Shown: positions 26,613-35,273 of the stretch, piece after piece
Layout of the letters: every line of letters starts with the position of its first letter
Numbering within the stretch: position 1 is the stretch's first letter
Source of the DNA: Streptococcus alactolyticus
GTDB lineage: Bacteria > Bacillota > Bacilli > Lactobacillales > Streptococcaceae
Reading direction: 5' to 3'
Assembly (NCBI RefSeq): GCF_012277075.1
Contig: NZ_JAAXMT010000003.1
Location: 62,001-126,000, forward strand
Length of the DNA: 64,000 nucleotides
The notes under the pieces: model-generated
The model's database searches: none
Told to the model about the DNA's origin: nothing
The model's input: only the letters and a program-made list of their open reading frames with translations
Translations under genes and position numbers: made by a program

Positions 26613-27161
26613 ATGGAGATTAGACAAGCTTTTCCCAATGAAGTGACACCAATCATGCGAGTAATTGAGGATGCTAGAAAGCAATTAGCTGCAAGTGGTA
26701 GCAACCAGTGGCAAGGGACTTACCCTGATGAAAATACCATTTATGATGATATTTTAGCTGGTCAAGCTTATGTAGGCTTATTGGATGGGGAAATTGTTGC
26801 CCATGCTGCGGTGGTGATTGGGGTTGAACCTGCTTATGAAAAGATTTACGATGGTCATTGGCAGCACAATAATCACCAATACGTCACCTTTCACCGTGTG
26901 GCGGTCTTATCGCGCGTGACAGGGCAAAAAGTCGCTCAAACCTTTCTTCAAGGCTTGATTGAAGGGACAAAAGGGCATGATTTTCGTTGCGATACCCACG
27001 AGAAAAACCTTGCTATGCAGCATATTTTGACCAAACTCGGTTACGTTTATTGTGGAAAAGTCCCTGTTGATGGGGAACGTCTAGCTTATCAAAAAATCAA
27101 AACTAAGGCTGAGAATGCCTTTTATCAAGAAGTTGATGAGGCGGACCACCATAGTTTGTAA
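26613..27161 (+). CDS. GNAT family N-acetyltransferase
   Basis: A 182-residue protein with a GNAT fold: MEIRQAFPNEVTPIMRVIEDARKQL at the start, a central AHAAVVIGVEPAYEKIYDG strand region, and FHRVAVLSRVTGQKVAQTFLQ, the acetyl-CoA-binding motif A. The substrate is unknown. It sits between serC and serA on the same strand with short gaps, so all three are probably co-transcribed. A role in handling serine or a related metabolite is only an inference. Confidence 0.8.
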   Translation: MEIRQAFPNEVTPIMRVIEDARKQLAASGSNQWQGTYPDENTIYDDILAGQAYVGLLDGEIVAHAAVVIGVEPAYEKIYDGHWQHNNHQYVTFHRVAVLSRVTGQKVAQTFLQGLIEGTKGHDFRCDTHEKNLAMQHILTKLGYVYCGKVPVDGERLAYQKIKTKAENAFYQEVDEADHHSL

Positions 27162-27207
27162 CAAATAAGAGAAAAGGGAGGCTGCCTGCAGCCTTGGAGT
27201 GAAGTCT

Positions 27208-28386
27208 ATGGTCTATAGTGTTAAGACGTTTAATAATATCAATCAAGTGGGTCTAAAGGAATTAGGCAATCATTTTCAGGTAGATGGTGATTTGGCAGAT
27301 AATCCTGATGCTTATATTTTGCGGAGCCAAAATCTGCACGGGACAACATTTCCAGATAATCTCAAAGCTATTGCGCGTGCGGGTGCTGGTACGAATAATA
27401 TTCCGATTGACGAGGCAACGGCAGCAGGGATTGTGGTTTTTAACACCCCAGGTGCCAATGCAAATGCCGTCAAAGAAGCTGTTTTAGCATCTCTTTTGAT
27501 GTCTGCGCGTGATTACATTGCTGCAAATAAATGGGTCAATACCTTGTCAGGTGATGACGTTCCCAAACAAGTTGAAGCAGGCAAAAAACAATTTGCAGGT
27601 AGTGAAATTTCAGGTAAAACCCTTGGTGTCATTGGACTTGGTGCCATTGGTGGTCGCATTGCCAACTACGCTCAACGTCTAGGTATGAATGTCATGGGCT
27701 ATGACCCTTATGTGTCTATTGAAACGGCTTGGAATATTTCACACCATGTCAAACGCGTGGACGATGTGAAAGAGATTTTTGCCAATGCGGATTACATCAC
27801 TGTTCATGTGCCTTTGACTGATGAAACCCGTCACACTTTTAATAGCGAAGCCTTTGCCTTGATGCCAAAGGGAACTGTGATTATCAACTTTGCCCGTGGT
27901 GAATTGGTGGATAATGCTGCACTTTTTGATGCGATTGAAACTGGCGTTGTTAAACGCTATATCACTGATTTTGGGACAGAAGAGCTTTTAAATAAAGATA
28001 AAATCACGGTTTTCCCACACGTTGGTGGTTCAACGGCAGAAGCTGAGTTGAATTGTGCGATTATGGCTGGTAAAACAATTCGTCAATTTATGGAAACAGG
28101 TGAAATCACCAATTCTGTGAATTTCCCAAATGTGCATCAGGCTTTGACGGCGCCTTATCGCATTACCTTGATTAACAAAAATGTGCCAAATATCGTGGCG
28201 AGAATTTCAACCGCCGTGTCTAACCTAGGCATTAACATTGACAATATCATTAACCGTTCAAAAGGCGAGTACGCATATACTTTGCTTGATTTGGACGAAA
28301 CAGACAAAGCGAAAATTGATGATTTGGTAGCAACCTTTGAAGCCAGCGACAACATCGTTCGTGTGCGCTTAATTACCAAAAAATAA
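27208..28386 (+). CDS. serA: D-3-phosphoglycerate dehydrogenase
   Basis: First enzyme of serine synthesis, 392 residues. The NAD site is LGVIGLGAIGGRIA, followed by the D-isomer dehydrogenase signature and a C-terminal ACT domain (ITLINKNVPNIVARISTAVSNLG) that may sense serine. I chose the ATG at 27208 (MVYSVKTF) with GGAG at 27196-27199; an in-frame GTG at 27199 overlaps that site. A stronger AGGGAGG (27175-27181) lies upstream, followed at once by a small hairpin (GGCTG / CAGCC). Confidence 0.93.
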   Translation: MVYSVKTFNNINQVGLKELGNHFQVDGDLADNPDAYILRSQNLHGTTFPDNLKAIARAGAGTNNIPIDEATAAGIVVFNTPGANANAVKEAVLASLLMSARDYIAANKWVNTLSGDDVPKQVEAGKKQFAGSEISGKTLGVIGLGAIGGRIANYAQRLGMNVMGYDPYVSIETAWNISHHVKRVDDVKEIFANADYITVHVPLTDETRHTFNSEAFALMPKGTVIINFARGELVDNAALFDAIETGVVKRYITDFGTEELLNKDKITVFPHVGGSTAEAELNCAIMAGKTIRQFMETGEITNSVNFPNVHQALTAPYRITLINKNVPNIVARISTAVSNLGINIDNIINRSKGEYAYTLLDLDETDKAKIDDLVATFEASDNIVRVRLITKK

Positions 28387-28433
28387 AGCCAGTTCCCTAT
28401 TACCTCGCGTGGGTGATAGGGGCTTTTGTTTTT
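28386..28433 (+). terminator. Terminator after serA
   Basis: CCCTATTACC (28395-28404) pairs with GGTGATAGGG (28412-28421), framed by AAGCC / GGCTT and followed by TTTTGTTTTT. Confidence 0.85.
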
Positions 28434-28498
28434 CCTTCCCACCGCTTTTTGCTATAATGAAATCAGTTAAACCTCTAGCATTTGGAAAGGCACTGACG

Positions 28499-28984
28499 AT
28501 GTTGATGCGAAGCTATTACCCTTCTCCCTTGGGAACTATCAGTTTGTTGGCAGATGAGCATGGCTTGCTGGGATGCTACTTTGTCGGGCAAAAGTATTTT
28601 GAAAATGGCTACCGCGACCAAGCGATTGTGGAGGGTGATTCTATCTTTTTAGCAGATGCAACAGCGTGGTTAGATGCTTATTTTGCTGGTGAAAATCCTA
28701 AAGCTGAGGACGTGGTTTTAGCTCCCCAAGGAACGGCTTTTCAACAAAGCGCGTGGCAGGTTTTGAGGGAGATTCCTTATGGAAAAACGATGACTTATGG
28801 GGAAATTGCCCAAAAAATCCAGTGTGCATCTGCCCAAGCAGTCGGTGGTGCTGTCGGAAAAAATCCTTTGTCTGTCTTTGTTCCTTGTCATCGGGTTTTA
28901 GGAAGTCAAGGGCAGTTAACGGGATATGCTGGAGGACTAGAGCGGAAACGTTGGCTTCTATCCCATGAAGGGGTCACGTTTTAG
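28499..28984 (+). CDS. ogt: Methylated-DNA-[protein]-cysteine S-methyltransferase
   Basis: Suicide repair enzyme for O6-methylguanine, 161 residues from the ATG at 28499. The methyl-acceptor cysteine is C130 in VFVPCHRVLG; SAWQVLREIPYGKTMTYGEIA is the DNA-binding helix-turn-helix and KNPLSVF precedes the active site. A -10 (TATAAT, 28453-28458) lies between this start and earlier in-frame starts, so the longer form is unlikely. Its 3' end approaches the ArsC-like gene closely. Confidence 0.9.
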   Translation: MLMRSYYPSPLGTISLLADEHGLLGCYFVGQKYFENGYRDQAIVEGDSIFLADATAWLDAYFAGENPKAEDVVLAPQGTAFQQSAWQVLREIPYGKTMTYGEIAQKIQCASAQAVGGAVGKNPLSVFVPCHRVLGSQGQLTGYAGGLERKRWLLSHEGVTF

Positions 28985-28997
28985 AAAAGAGGACATG

Positions 28998-29351
28998 ATG
29001 TTAACATTTTATGAATACCCAAAATGCAGTACTTGCCGTCGTGCTAAAGCAGATTTACAGAAATTAGGAGTGGATTTTAAGGCAGTTGATTTGACGGTGG
29101 ATACACCCACAGCAGAGCAACTAAAGAAATGGATGCAAGAGTCCGATTACACGATAAAGAACTTTTTCAACACCAGCGGTCAGGCTTACCGCGCTTTGGG
29201 CTTGAAAGATAAGGTTGATAGTCTTTCCATTGATGAGGCGGCTGAGTTGCTGGCTTCAGACGGCATGTTGATTAAGCGTCCCGTACTAGTCAAGGACAAT
29301 CGTGTCTTGCAACTGGGTCACCGTAAGTCTTACCGTGATTTATTTGAATAA
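28998..29351 (+). CDS. ArsC/Spx family protein
   Basis: A 117-residue thioredoxin-fold protein: MLTFYEYPKCSTCRRAKADLQKLG has the CxxC-type N-terminal motif (CSTC) of the ArsC/Spx/MgsR family, and LIKRPVLVKDNRVLQLG is the conserved C-terminal segment. It is closer to YusI/ArsC-like proteins than to Spx, because the Spx RNA-polymerase-binding features are not obvious; redox activity is unproven. The start at 28998 (with a neighbouring ATG at 28995) follows an AGAGGA site. Confidence 0.8.
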   Translation: MLTFYEYPKCSTCRRAKADLQKLGVDFKAVDLTVDTPTAEQLKKWMQESDYTIKNFFNTSGQAYRALGLKDKVDSLSIDEAAELLASDGMLIKRPVLVKDNRVLQLGHRKSYRDLFE

Positions 29352-29353
29352 GT

Positions 29354-29392
29354 AAAATACCTCGGAGAACAGCATCTCTGAGGTATTTTTTA
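29354..29392. terminator. Bidirectional terminator between the ArsC-like gene and exoA
   Basis: Stem AAATACCTCGGAGA / TCTCTGAGGTATTT, loop ACAGCA, with a T run on the plus strand. Confidence 0.9.
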
Positions 29393-29395
29393 TGC

Positions 29396-30223
29396 TTACA
29401 AATCAATTTCCAAAAGAATTGGGGTGTGGTCTTGGCGAGCGCCTGAGTCAATCATTTCAGATTTGACGATTTTATCGGCAATGCGATTTGATGTGAGCCA
29501 ATAGTCAATCCGCCAGCCAGCATTGTTGATTTTGCTGGTTTTGCTGCGTTGTGCCCACCAGCTATAGACATTTGGAATGTCGCCATGAATATAACGGAAA
29601 GTGTCGGTAAAGCCCTTAGCCAACAAATGAGTAAAGCCTGAACGTTCTTCATCTGTGAAACCAGGTGAACGACGGTTGGCACTTGGGTGAGCTAAGTCAA
29701 TTTCCTTGTGGGCAACATTGTAATCGCCAGTTGCCAAAACAGGTTTCTTTTGGTCCAATGATGCCAAGTAATCTGCGTATTTTTCATCCCAAATTTGGCG
29801 ATCGGCTAAGCGTCTTAACCCATCCCCAGCATTTGGCGTATAAACTTGGGTAACATAGTAGTGCTCAAATTCAAGGGTGATGATACGTCCTTCACAATCC
29901 ATGGTGTCAGGGGCATCAATTTCAGGGTAAGAAATACTTGGGTTTAAGCCCTTTTTGTAAAGAAACATGGTACCAGCGTAGCCTTTTCTAGCAGGTTCAA
30001 CAGACGAACGCCAAGCGATTTCATAATCTGGGAAATAGTCTTGTAAGATTTGCAGGTGTTTTTTCGTTGGGCCTTTGGCAGACAATTTGGTTTCTTGGAT
30101 AGCGATGATGTCAGCTTCTTCCGCGACTAAGGTATCAATAACCGCGCGTGACAAAACGGCGCGTGCAGAATCGCTGGTCAAGGCAGCGTTAAGCGAGTCG
30201 ATATTCCATGAGATTAATTTCAT
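29396..30223 (-). CDS. exoA: Exodeoxyribonuclease III / AP endonuclease
   Basis: A 275-residue Mg-dependent EEP-family nuclease for base-excision repair. Visible catalytic stretches are SWNIDSLNAAL (N7 region), IQETKLS (metal-binding E), TGDYNVAHKEIDLAHP (catalytic D/N) and the C-terminal ARQDHTPI with D-H. It is convergent to the ArsC-like gene and divergent from metG. Confidence 0.95.
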   Translation of the reverse strand: MKLISWNIDSLNAALTSDSARAVLSRAVIDTLVAEEADIIAIQETKLSAKGPTKKHLQILQDYFPDYEIAWRSSVEPARKGYAGTMFLYKKGLNPSISYPEIDAPDTMDCEGRIITLEFEHYYVTQVYTPNAGDGLRRLADRQIWDEKYADYLASLDQKKPVLATGDYNVAHKEIDLAHPSANRRSPGFTDEERSGFTHLLAKGFTDTFRYIHGDIPNVYSWWAQRSKTSKINNAGWRIDYWLTSNRIADKIVKSEMIDSGARQDHTPILLEIDL

Positions 30224-30402
30224 AAGGTAAAACAGGTCTTCTTTCTATACTTTGCTACCTGCTATTCTACCAAAAAATCCCCCATCCAGCGATAAATTTG
30301 ATTATTCTGATTGATTTACGCTATAAGGGATCACAGAAATGTGGTATAATGAAGTGTTATCAATAAAGGAGTTTCATTAGCTTCGATTTGAAAGGAAAGA
30401 AA

Positions 30403-32406
30403 ATGACGAGTAAACAACCTTTTTACATTACGACACCGATTTACTACCCATCAGGTAAGCTTCACATTGGTTCAGCTTACACGACAATTGCTTGTGACGT
30501 TTTAGCCCGTTACAAACGCATGATGAACCACGAAGTCTTTTATTTAACAGGACTTGACGAACACGGTCAAAAAATTCAACAAAAAGCAGAAGAAGCAGGT
30601 ATCACGCCACAAGCTTACGTTGACGGCATGGCTGCTGACGTTAAAAAATTGTGGGAAATGCTTGATATTTCTTATGACAAATTTATCCGCACAACAGATG
30701 ACTACCATGAAAAAGTGGTGGCTGATGTGTTTGAAAAATTGTTGGCACAAGATGACATTTATTTGGGCGAATATTCAGGTTGGTATTCAGTTTCAGATGA
30801 AGAATTTTTCACAGAAAGCCAATTAGAAGAAGTTTTCCGTAACGAAAAAGGGGAAGTCATTGGTGGTATTGCCCCTTCTGGTCATGAAGTTGAGTGGGTT
30901 TCTGAGGAGTCATACTTCCTTCGCTTAGGCAAATACGCTGACCGCTTGGTTGACTTTTTCCATGCTCACCCTGATTTTATTCAGCCTGAAGGTCGTATGA
31001 ACGAAATTATCAAAAACTTCATTGAACCTGGTCTTGAAGATTTGGCTGTGAGCCGTACGTCATTTACATGGGGTGTCAAAGTGCCATCTAATCCAAAACA
31101 CGTGGTATATGTGTGGATTGATGCTCTATTGAACTATGTGACTGCTCTTGGTTACGACCAAGAAGATCACGCCAACTTTGACAAATTCTGGAACCAAGGT
31201 ACTGTTTTCCACATGGTTGGTAAAGATATCTTGCGTTTCCACTCTATTTACTGGCCAATTATGTTGATGATATTGGACATGAAATTGCCAGAACGCTTGA
31301 TTGCTCACGGTTGGTTTGTCATGAAAGACGGTAAAATGTCTAAATCAAAAGGTAACGTGGTTTACCCTGAAATGCTGGTAGAACGTTACGGTTTAGATCC
31401 ACTTCGTTATTACCTCATGCGTTCTCTTCCAGTCGGTTCAGATGGAACCTTCACGCCTGAAGATTACGTTGGACGTATCAATTATGAGTTGGCAAATGAC
31501 CTTGGAAACTTGCTCAACCGTACCGTTGCCATGATTAACAAATATTTTGACGGTAAGGTTCCAACATATGTGGAAAATGTGACAGCCTTTGATGCGGATT
31601 TGGCGGCTGTCGTGGCAGAAAATATCGCAGAATACCACAAACAAATGAACGCAGTTGATTACCCACGTGCTTTGGAAGCCGTTTGGAACATCATCTCACG
31701 TACTAATAAATACATTGACGAAACAGCGCCTTGGGTTCTTGCTAAAGACGAGGCTAAACGCGATGAATTGGCAGCTGTAATGGCACATTTGGCGGCTAGT
31801 CTGCGCGTGGTGGCTCATTTGATCCAACCATTTATGATGAGCACCTCAGATGCTATCATGGAACAACTTGGTCTTGGCAATGATTTTGACCTTGAAAACT
31901 TGACCTTGGCTGGTTTCCCAGAAGGTATCACAGTAGTTGCTAAAGGAACACCAATCTTCCCACGTCTTGATATGGAAGAAGAAATTGACTACATCAAAGC
32001 CAACATGGGAGCTGGTGCAGTTGTTGCCGAAGAAAAAGAATGGGACCCAGCAGACGTTGAACTTAACAATGAGAAAAAAGCCATTAAATTTGATGATTTT
32101 GACAAGGTTGAAATCCGTGTCGCTGAAGTCAAAGAAGTGTCTAAAGTTGAAGGCTCTGAAAAACTCTTGAAATTCCGCTTGGATGCCGGTGATGGTGAAG
32201 ACCGTCAAATCCTTTCAGGTATCGCGAAATACTATCCAAACGAACAAGAATTAGTGGGAAAAAAATTACAAATCGTAGCTAATTTGAAACCACGGAAAAT
32301 GATGGGCTTGCTCAGTCAAGGAATGATTTTATCAGCTGAACACGATGGCCATTTAACTGTTTTAACAGTGAATCCAAGTGTTCCAAACGGCAGCCAAATT
32401 GGCTAA
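30403..32406 (+). CDS. metG: Methionyl-tRNA synthetase
   Basis: Class I synthetase of 667 residues. The HIGH motif is HIGS at 21-24 and KMSKS is at 311-315. The knuckle region ([16 protein letters not shown]) lacks the zinc cysteines, so it is the zinc-free form. A C-terminal tRNA-binding OB domain starts near residue 560 ([20 protein letters not shown]). Start at ATG 30403 after GAAAGGAAAG; a TTG at 30388 is in frame but less likely. No T-box leader is seen. Confidence 0.97.
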   Translation: MTSKQPFYITTPIYYPSGKLHIGSAYTTIACDVLARYKRMMNHEVFYLTGLDEHGQKIQQKAEEAGITPQAYVDGMAADVKKLWEMLDISYDKFIRTTDDYHEKVVADVFEKLLAQDDIYLGEYSGWYSVSDEEFFTESQLEEVFRNEKGEVIGGIAPSGHEVEWVSEESYFLRLGKYADRLVDFFHAHPDFIQPEGRMNEIIKNFIEPGLEDLAVSRTSFTWGVKVPSNPKHVVYVWIDALLNYVTALGYDQEDHANFDKFWNQGTVFHMVGKDILRFHSIYWPIMLMILDMKLPERLIAHGWFVMKDGKMSKSKGNVVYPEMLVERYGLDPLRYYLMRSLPVGSDGTFTPEDYVGRINYELANDLGNLLNRTVAMINKYFDGKVPTYVENVTAFDADLAAVVAENIAEYHKQMNAVDYPRALEAVWNIISRTNKYIDETAPWVLAKDEAKRDELAAVMAHLAASLRVVAHLIQPFMMSTSDAIMEQLGLGNDFDLENLTLAGFPEGITVVAKGTPIFPRLDMEEEIDYIKANMGAGAVVAEEKEWDPADVELNNEKKAIKFDDFDKVEIRVAEVKEVSKVEGSEKLLKFRLDAGDGEDRQILSGIAKYYPNEQELVGKKLQIVANLKPRKMMGLLSQGMILSAEHDGHLTVLTVNPSVPNGSQIG

Positions 32407-32414
32407 GAGAGCAG

Positions 32415-32452
32415 AATATTCAGCCTCAAATCAGAGGCTGAGTATTTGTTTG
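32415..32452 (+). terminator. Terminator after metG
   Basis: A 13-bp stem AATATTCAGCCTC / GAGGCTGAGTATT, then TTGTTTGTT. Confidence 0.85.
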
Positions 32453-32563
32453 TTGAGGAATGAAACTCCTTTCAAGAAATGACAGTTTATTTTCATTTAA
32501 GTTTCCTTTGCTAGATTTTAAGGGACTTTTAACTGAAAAAACGAATAGAATTGAGAAAAACAG

Positions 32564-33799
32564 ATGAGTTTAACGATTTTATCCAGAGCGGATTACGAAC
32601 AAGTGAGTGCCTCTTTTAAAGAACGCTCGTTTATGCAGTCTGTCGAAATGGCAGATTTACTTGAAAAACGTGGGTTTGAGGTGACTTTTCTAGGTTTGGA
32701 GGCAGACGGAGCTATCCAGGTGGCTGGCATTTTGTATAGCAAGGCGATGACAGGTGGGCTTCACATGGAAATCAATTCAGGTCCAGCTTCTAAGAACCCA
32801 GCCTATCTTTCAGACTTTTATCGGGAATTACAAGCCTACGCCAAGGAAAATGGCGCCTTGGAGCTGATTGTCAAACCTTATGACATTTATCAAAGTTTTG
32901 ATACCCATGGCAATCCCAACGACGATGAAAGACCAGAATTGATTACAGATTTGACAGACCTTGGCTATCACTATGATGGTTTGCAGACGGGCTACCCTGA
33001 TGGTGAACCAGATTGGCATTATGTCAAGGATTTGACAGGCTTGACACCTGAAACGCTACGCAACTCCTTCAGTAAAAAAGGACGCCCTTTGGTTAATAAG
33101 ACCAATTCTTTCGGTATCAAGGTGCGTCGCCTCAAACGTGATGAATTGTCTATTTTTAAAGAAATCACAGCTTCCACATCAGCAAGACGCGATTATCAAG
33201 ACAAGCCTTTAGATTATTATGAGGACTTTTATGATAGTTTTGGGGATAATTGTGAATTTATGATTGCGACTTTGAATTTTAAAGATTATCTAAACAACCT
33301 TCAAGAAGGTTATGATGATATTGCGGCTCAGTTAGCGGTTTTAAATCAAAAAATTGCTGACGGGGTCAACTCAGCTAAGGTTAACAAACAAAAAGCGCAG
33401 TTGGATAAGCAAATTGCCACTTTTGACGTTCGTATCAAGGAAGCTAAGGACTTGATTGCTCAGCACGGTTCAGAAGATGTGGTCTTGGCAGGTAGTCTCT
33501 TTATCTACACACCACAAGAAGCGGTTTACCTTTTCAGCGGTTCTTACACCGAATTTAACAAATTCTACGCACCAGTAGTGCTGCAAGAGCACGTCATGAC
33601 AGAAGCTATTAAACGTGGCATTACCTTTTATAACTTCCTTGGTATTCAAGGTGTTTTCGACGGTAGCGATGGTGTCCTTCGTTTCAAACAAAATTTCAAT
33701 GGTTACATTGTCCGTAAAATGGGGACTTTCCGTTATTACCCACGCCCTAGATTGCATAAAGCCATTACAGCAGTGAAAAAGTTGTTAGGAAGAGCCTAA
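32564..33799 (+). CDS. FemAB/MurMN-type peptidoglycan bridge aminoacyltransferase
   Basis: A 411-residue FemABX-family protein, the size of pneumococcal MurM/MurN, which add amino acids from charged tRNA to the lipid II stem peptide at the membrane. Two GNAT-like halves are split by a helical arm near residues 250-300 (LAVLNQKIADGVNSAKVNKQK), the coiled-coil insertion seen in FemA. The C-terminal FYNFLGIQGVFDGSDGVLRFKQNFNGY is a strong family mark. It stands alone between terminators. Which residue it adds cannot be told. The ribosome site is weak (TTGAG). Confidence 0.85.
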   Translation: MSLTILSRADYEQVSASFKERSFMQSVEMADLLEKRGFEVTFLGLEADGAIQVAGILYSKAMTGGLHMEINSGPASKNPAYLSDFYRELQAYAKENGALELIVKPYDIYQSFDTHGNPNDDERPELITDLTDLGYHYDGLQTGYPDGEPDWHYVKDLTGLTPETLRNSFSKKGRPLVNKTNSFGIKVRRLKRDELSIFKEITASTSARRDYQDKPLDYYEDFYDSFGDNCEFMIATLNFKDYLNNLQEGYDDIAAQLAVLNQKIADGVNSAKVNKQKAQLDKQIATFDVRIKEAKDLIAQHGSEDVVLAGSLFIYTPQEAVYLFSGSYTEFNKFYAPVVLQEHVMTEAIKRGITFYNFLGIQGVFDGSDGVLRFKQNFNGYIVRKMGTFRYYPRPRLHKAITAVKKLLGRA

Positions 33800-33807
33800 C
33801 CATTCGT

Positions 33808-33835
33808 CAAAACGAGCTTACGGGCTCGTTTTTTG
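33808..33835 (+). terminator. Terminator after the FemAB-type gene
   Basis: AAAACGAGC / GCTCGTTTT, loop TTACGG, then T run. Confidence 0.9.
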
Positions 33836-33869
33836 ATATACTAGATATAGTAACAACAAGGAGAGAAAA

Positions 33870-34106
33870 ATGACTTTTGAAGAGATTTTACCAGGATTAA
33901 AAGCGAAGAAAAAATACGTGCGTACAGGCTGGGGCGGTGCCGAAAACTACGTGCAATTGTTTGACAGTATTGAGCAAAACGGTGTGGCTTTGCCAGTGAC
34001 CCCTTATTTCCTCATCAACGTTTCTGGTGAGGGCGAGGGCTTTTCTACGTGGTCACCGACCCCTTGTGACGTTTTAGCGACCGATTGGGTGGAAGTCCAT
34101 GACTAA
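33870..34106 (+). CDS. DUF2829 (Tad2-fold) small protein
   Basis: A 78-residue protein that fits the DUF2829 family: MTFEEILPGLKAKKKYVRTGW at the start, a central YFLINVSGEGEGFSTWSPT and the diagnostic end CDVLATDWVEV. Phage members (Tad2) bind the signalling nucleotide of Thoeris defence. Nothing here suggests a prophage: the neighbours are an SDR (8-base overlap), an ASCH protein and an oxidoreductase. So it may be a domesticated nucleotide-binding protein. It has a good AAGGAG site. Confidence 0.75.
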   Translation: MTFEEILPGLKAKKKYVRTGWGGAENYVQLFDSIEQNGVALPVTPYFLINVSGEGEGFSTWSPTPCDVLATDWVEVHD

Positions 34107-34797
34107 GGTGCTTATCACAGGCGTCAGTTCTGGCATTGGACTGGCACAAGCTCGTCTTTTTTTGAAAAATGGCTGCGCAGTTTATGGGGTTGACAAATCA
34201 GAAGCCCCTGATATTCAAGAAGAGAATTTTCATTTTTTGCAGTTGGATATCACAGGGAATTTAGCTGCGCTTTTTGATGTTGTGCCTGATGTGGATATCC
34301 TATGCAATACGGCAGGTATTCTCGATGCTTACAAGCCCTTGCTGGCTATATCAGATGACGAAATAGCAGATGTTTTTCAGACCAATTTCTTTGCAACCGT
34401 TGCTATTACTCGCCATTATTTAGCCAAGATGGTGGAACGACAAGCGGGCATCATTATCAATATGTGTTCGATTGCGTCTTTTATGGCAGGTGGGGGTGGA
34501 GCAGCCTATACAGCGAGCAAACACGCACTTGCAGGTTTCACCCGCCAGCTTGCCCTTGATTATGCCAAAGACAAGGTTCAGGTTTTTGGTATTGCACCAG
34601 GTGCGGTTAAGACAGCCATGACAGCTAGTGATTTTGAACCAGGCGGGTTGGCTGATTGGGTAGCTCAAGAAACCCCAATTGGACGTTGGAGTAGCCCTGA
34701 CGAAATAGCAGAATTAACAGGCTTTTTAGCCTCAGGCAAAGCCAGCTCTATGCAGGGCGAAATTGTTAAAATTGACGGTGGCTGGAGTTTGAAGTAG
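34099..34797 (+). CDS. Short-chain dehydrogenase/reductase (FabG-like)
   Basis: A 232-residue classical SDR: cofactor turn TGVSSGIG (7-14), NTAG near residue 70, catalytic serine in MCSIAS and the YTASK active site. The C-terminal GEIVKIDGGWS is FabG-like. It is not in a fatty-acid cluster, so the substrate is unknown. Its start overlaps the DUF2829 gene by eight bases and the ASCH gene follows closely, making a small operon. Confidence 0.85.
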   Translation: MTKVLITGVSSGIGLAQARLFLKNGCAVYGVDKSEAPDIQEENFHFLQLDITGNLAALFDVVPDVDILCNTAGILDAYKPLLAISDDEIADVFQTNFFATVAITRHYLAKMVERQAGIIINMCSIASFMAGGGGAAYTASKHALAGFTRQLALDYAKDKVQVFGIAPGAVKTAMTASDFEPGGLADWVAQETPIGRWSSPDEIAELTGFLASGKASSMQGEIVKIDGGWSLK

Positions 34798-34806
34798 GAG
34801 AAAACT

Positions 34807-35250
34807 ATGAATGCACAAGAACTTTGGAACAAGTATAAGAAAATGAATCCTTCAATCGGAGATGACATTGACGCTTGGCAATTTGGTACGGAAGCTGATG
34901 CGTTGGCACAGTTGGTCCTTGAGGAAACCAAAACGGCGACAGCACCGGCCTATGATTTGTACCACATTGACAATGTCCCCCTGCCTGAAGTTGGGTCTTA
35001 TGATGTGATTTTAGATAGCAAAGACCGAGCAGTTTGCATTATTCAGATTAAAAAAGTCTCTGTTGTACCTTTTAAAGAAGTCTCGGAGAAGCATGCTTTC
35101 AAAGAAGGTGAGGGTGATAAATCGCTTGCTTACTGGCGAGATGTTCACGAAGCATTTTTCAAACCCTATTTTAAAGAATGTGGGTTGACATTCACACCAG
35201 AAAGCTTAATCGTTTTAGAAGAATTTGAAGTGGTTTATCCCACAGTTTAG
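34807..35250 (+). CDS. ASCH domain-containing protein
   Basis: A 147-residue protein with an ASCH domain, a PUA-like fold thought to bind RNA or nucleobases. MNAQELWNKYKKMNP, GTEADALAQLVLEETKTAT and EEFEVVYP are typical of the bacterial single-domain form. Its function is unknown; some family members are amidohydrolases or RNA-binding. It lies nine bases after the SDR gene. Confidence 0.82.
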   Translation: MNAQELWNKYKKMNPSIGDDIDAWQFGTEADALAQLVLEETKTATAPAYDLYHIDNVPLPEVGSYDVILDSKDRAVCIIQIKKVSVVPFKEVSEKHAFKEGEGDKSLAYWRDVHEAFFKPYFKECGLTFTPESLIVLEEFEVVYPTV

Positions 35251-35273
35251 TAAGATACGATAGGAGGAAATTC

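Noticed and set aside
30361-30402. A hairpin-bridged ribosome site for metG (AAAGGAG at 30366)
   Set aside because: A second, correctly spaced site (GAAAGGAAAG) is directly before the ATG, and the intervening stem is weak.
32540-32547. AACGAATA, one base from the ComX (cin) box TACGAATA, before the FemAB-type gene
   Set aside because: One mismatch in eight, only 17 bases from the start codon, and no other competence feature nearby; expected by chance in AT-rich sequence.
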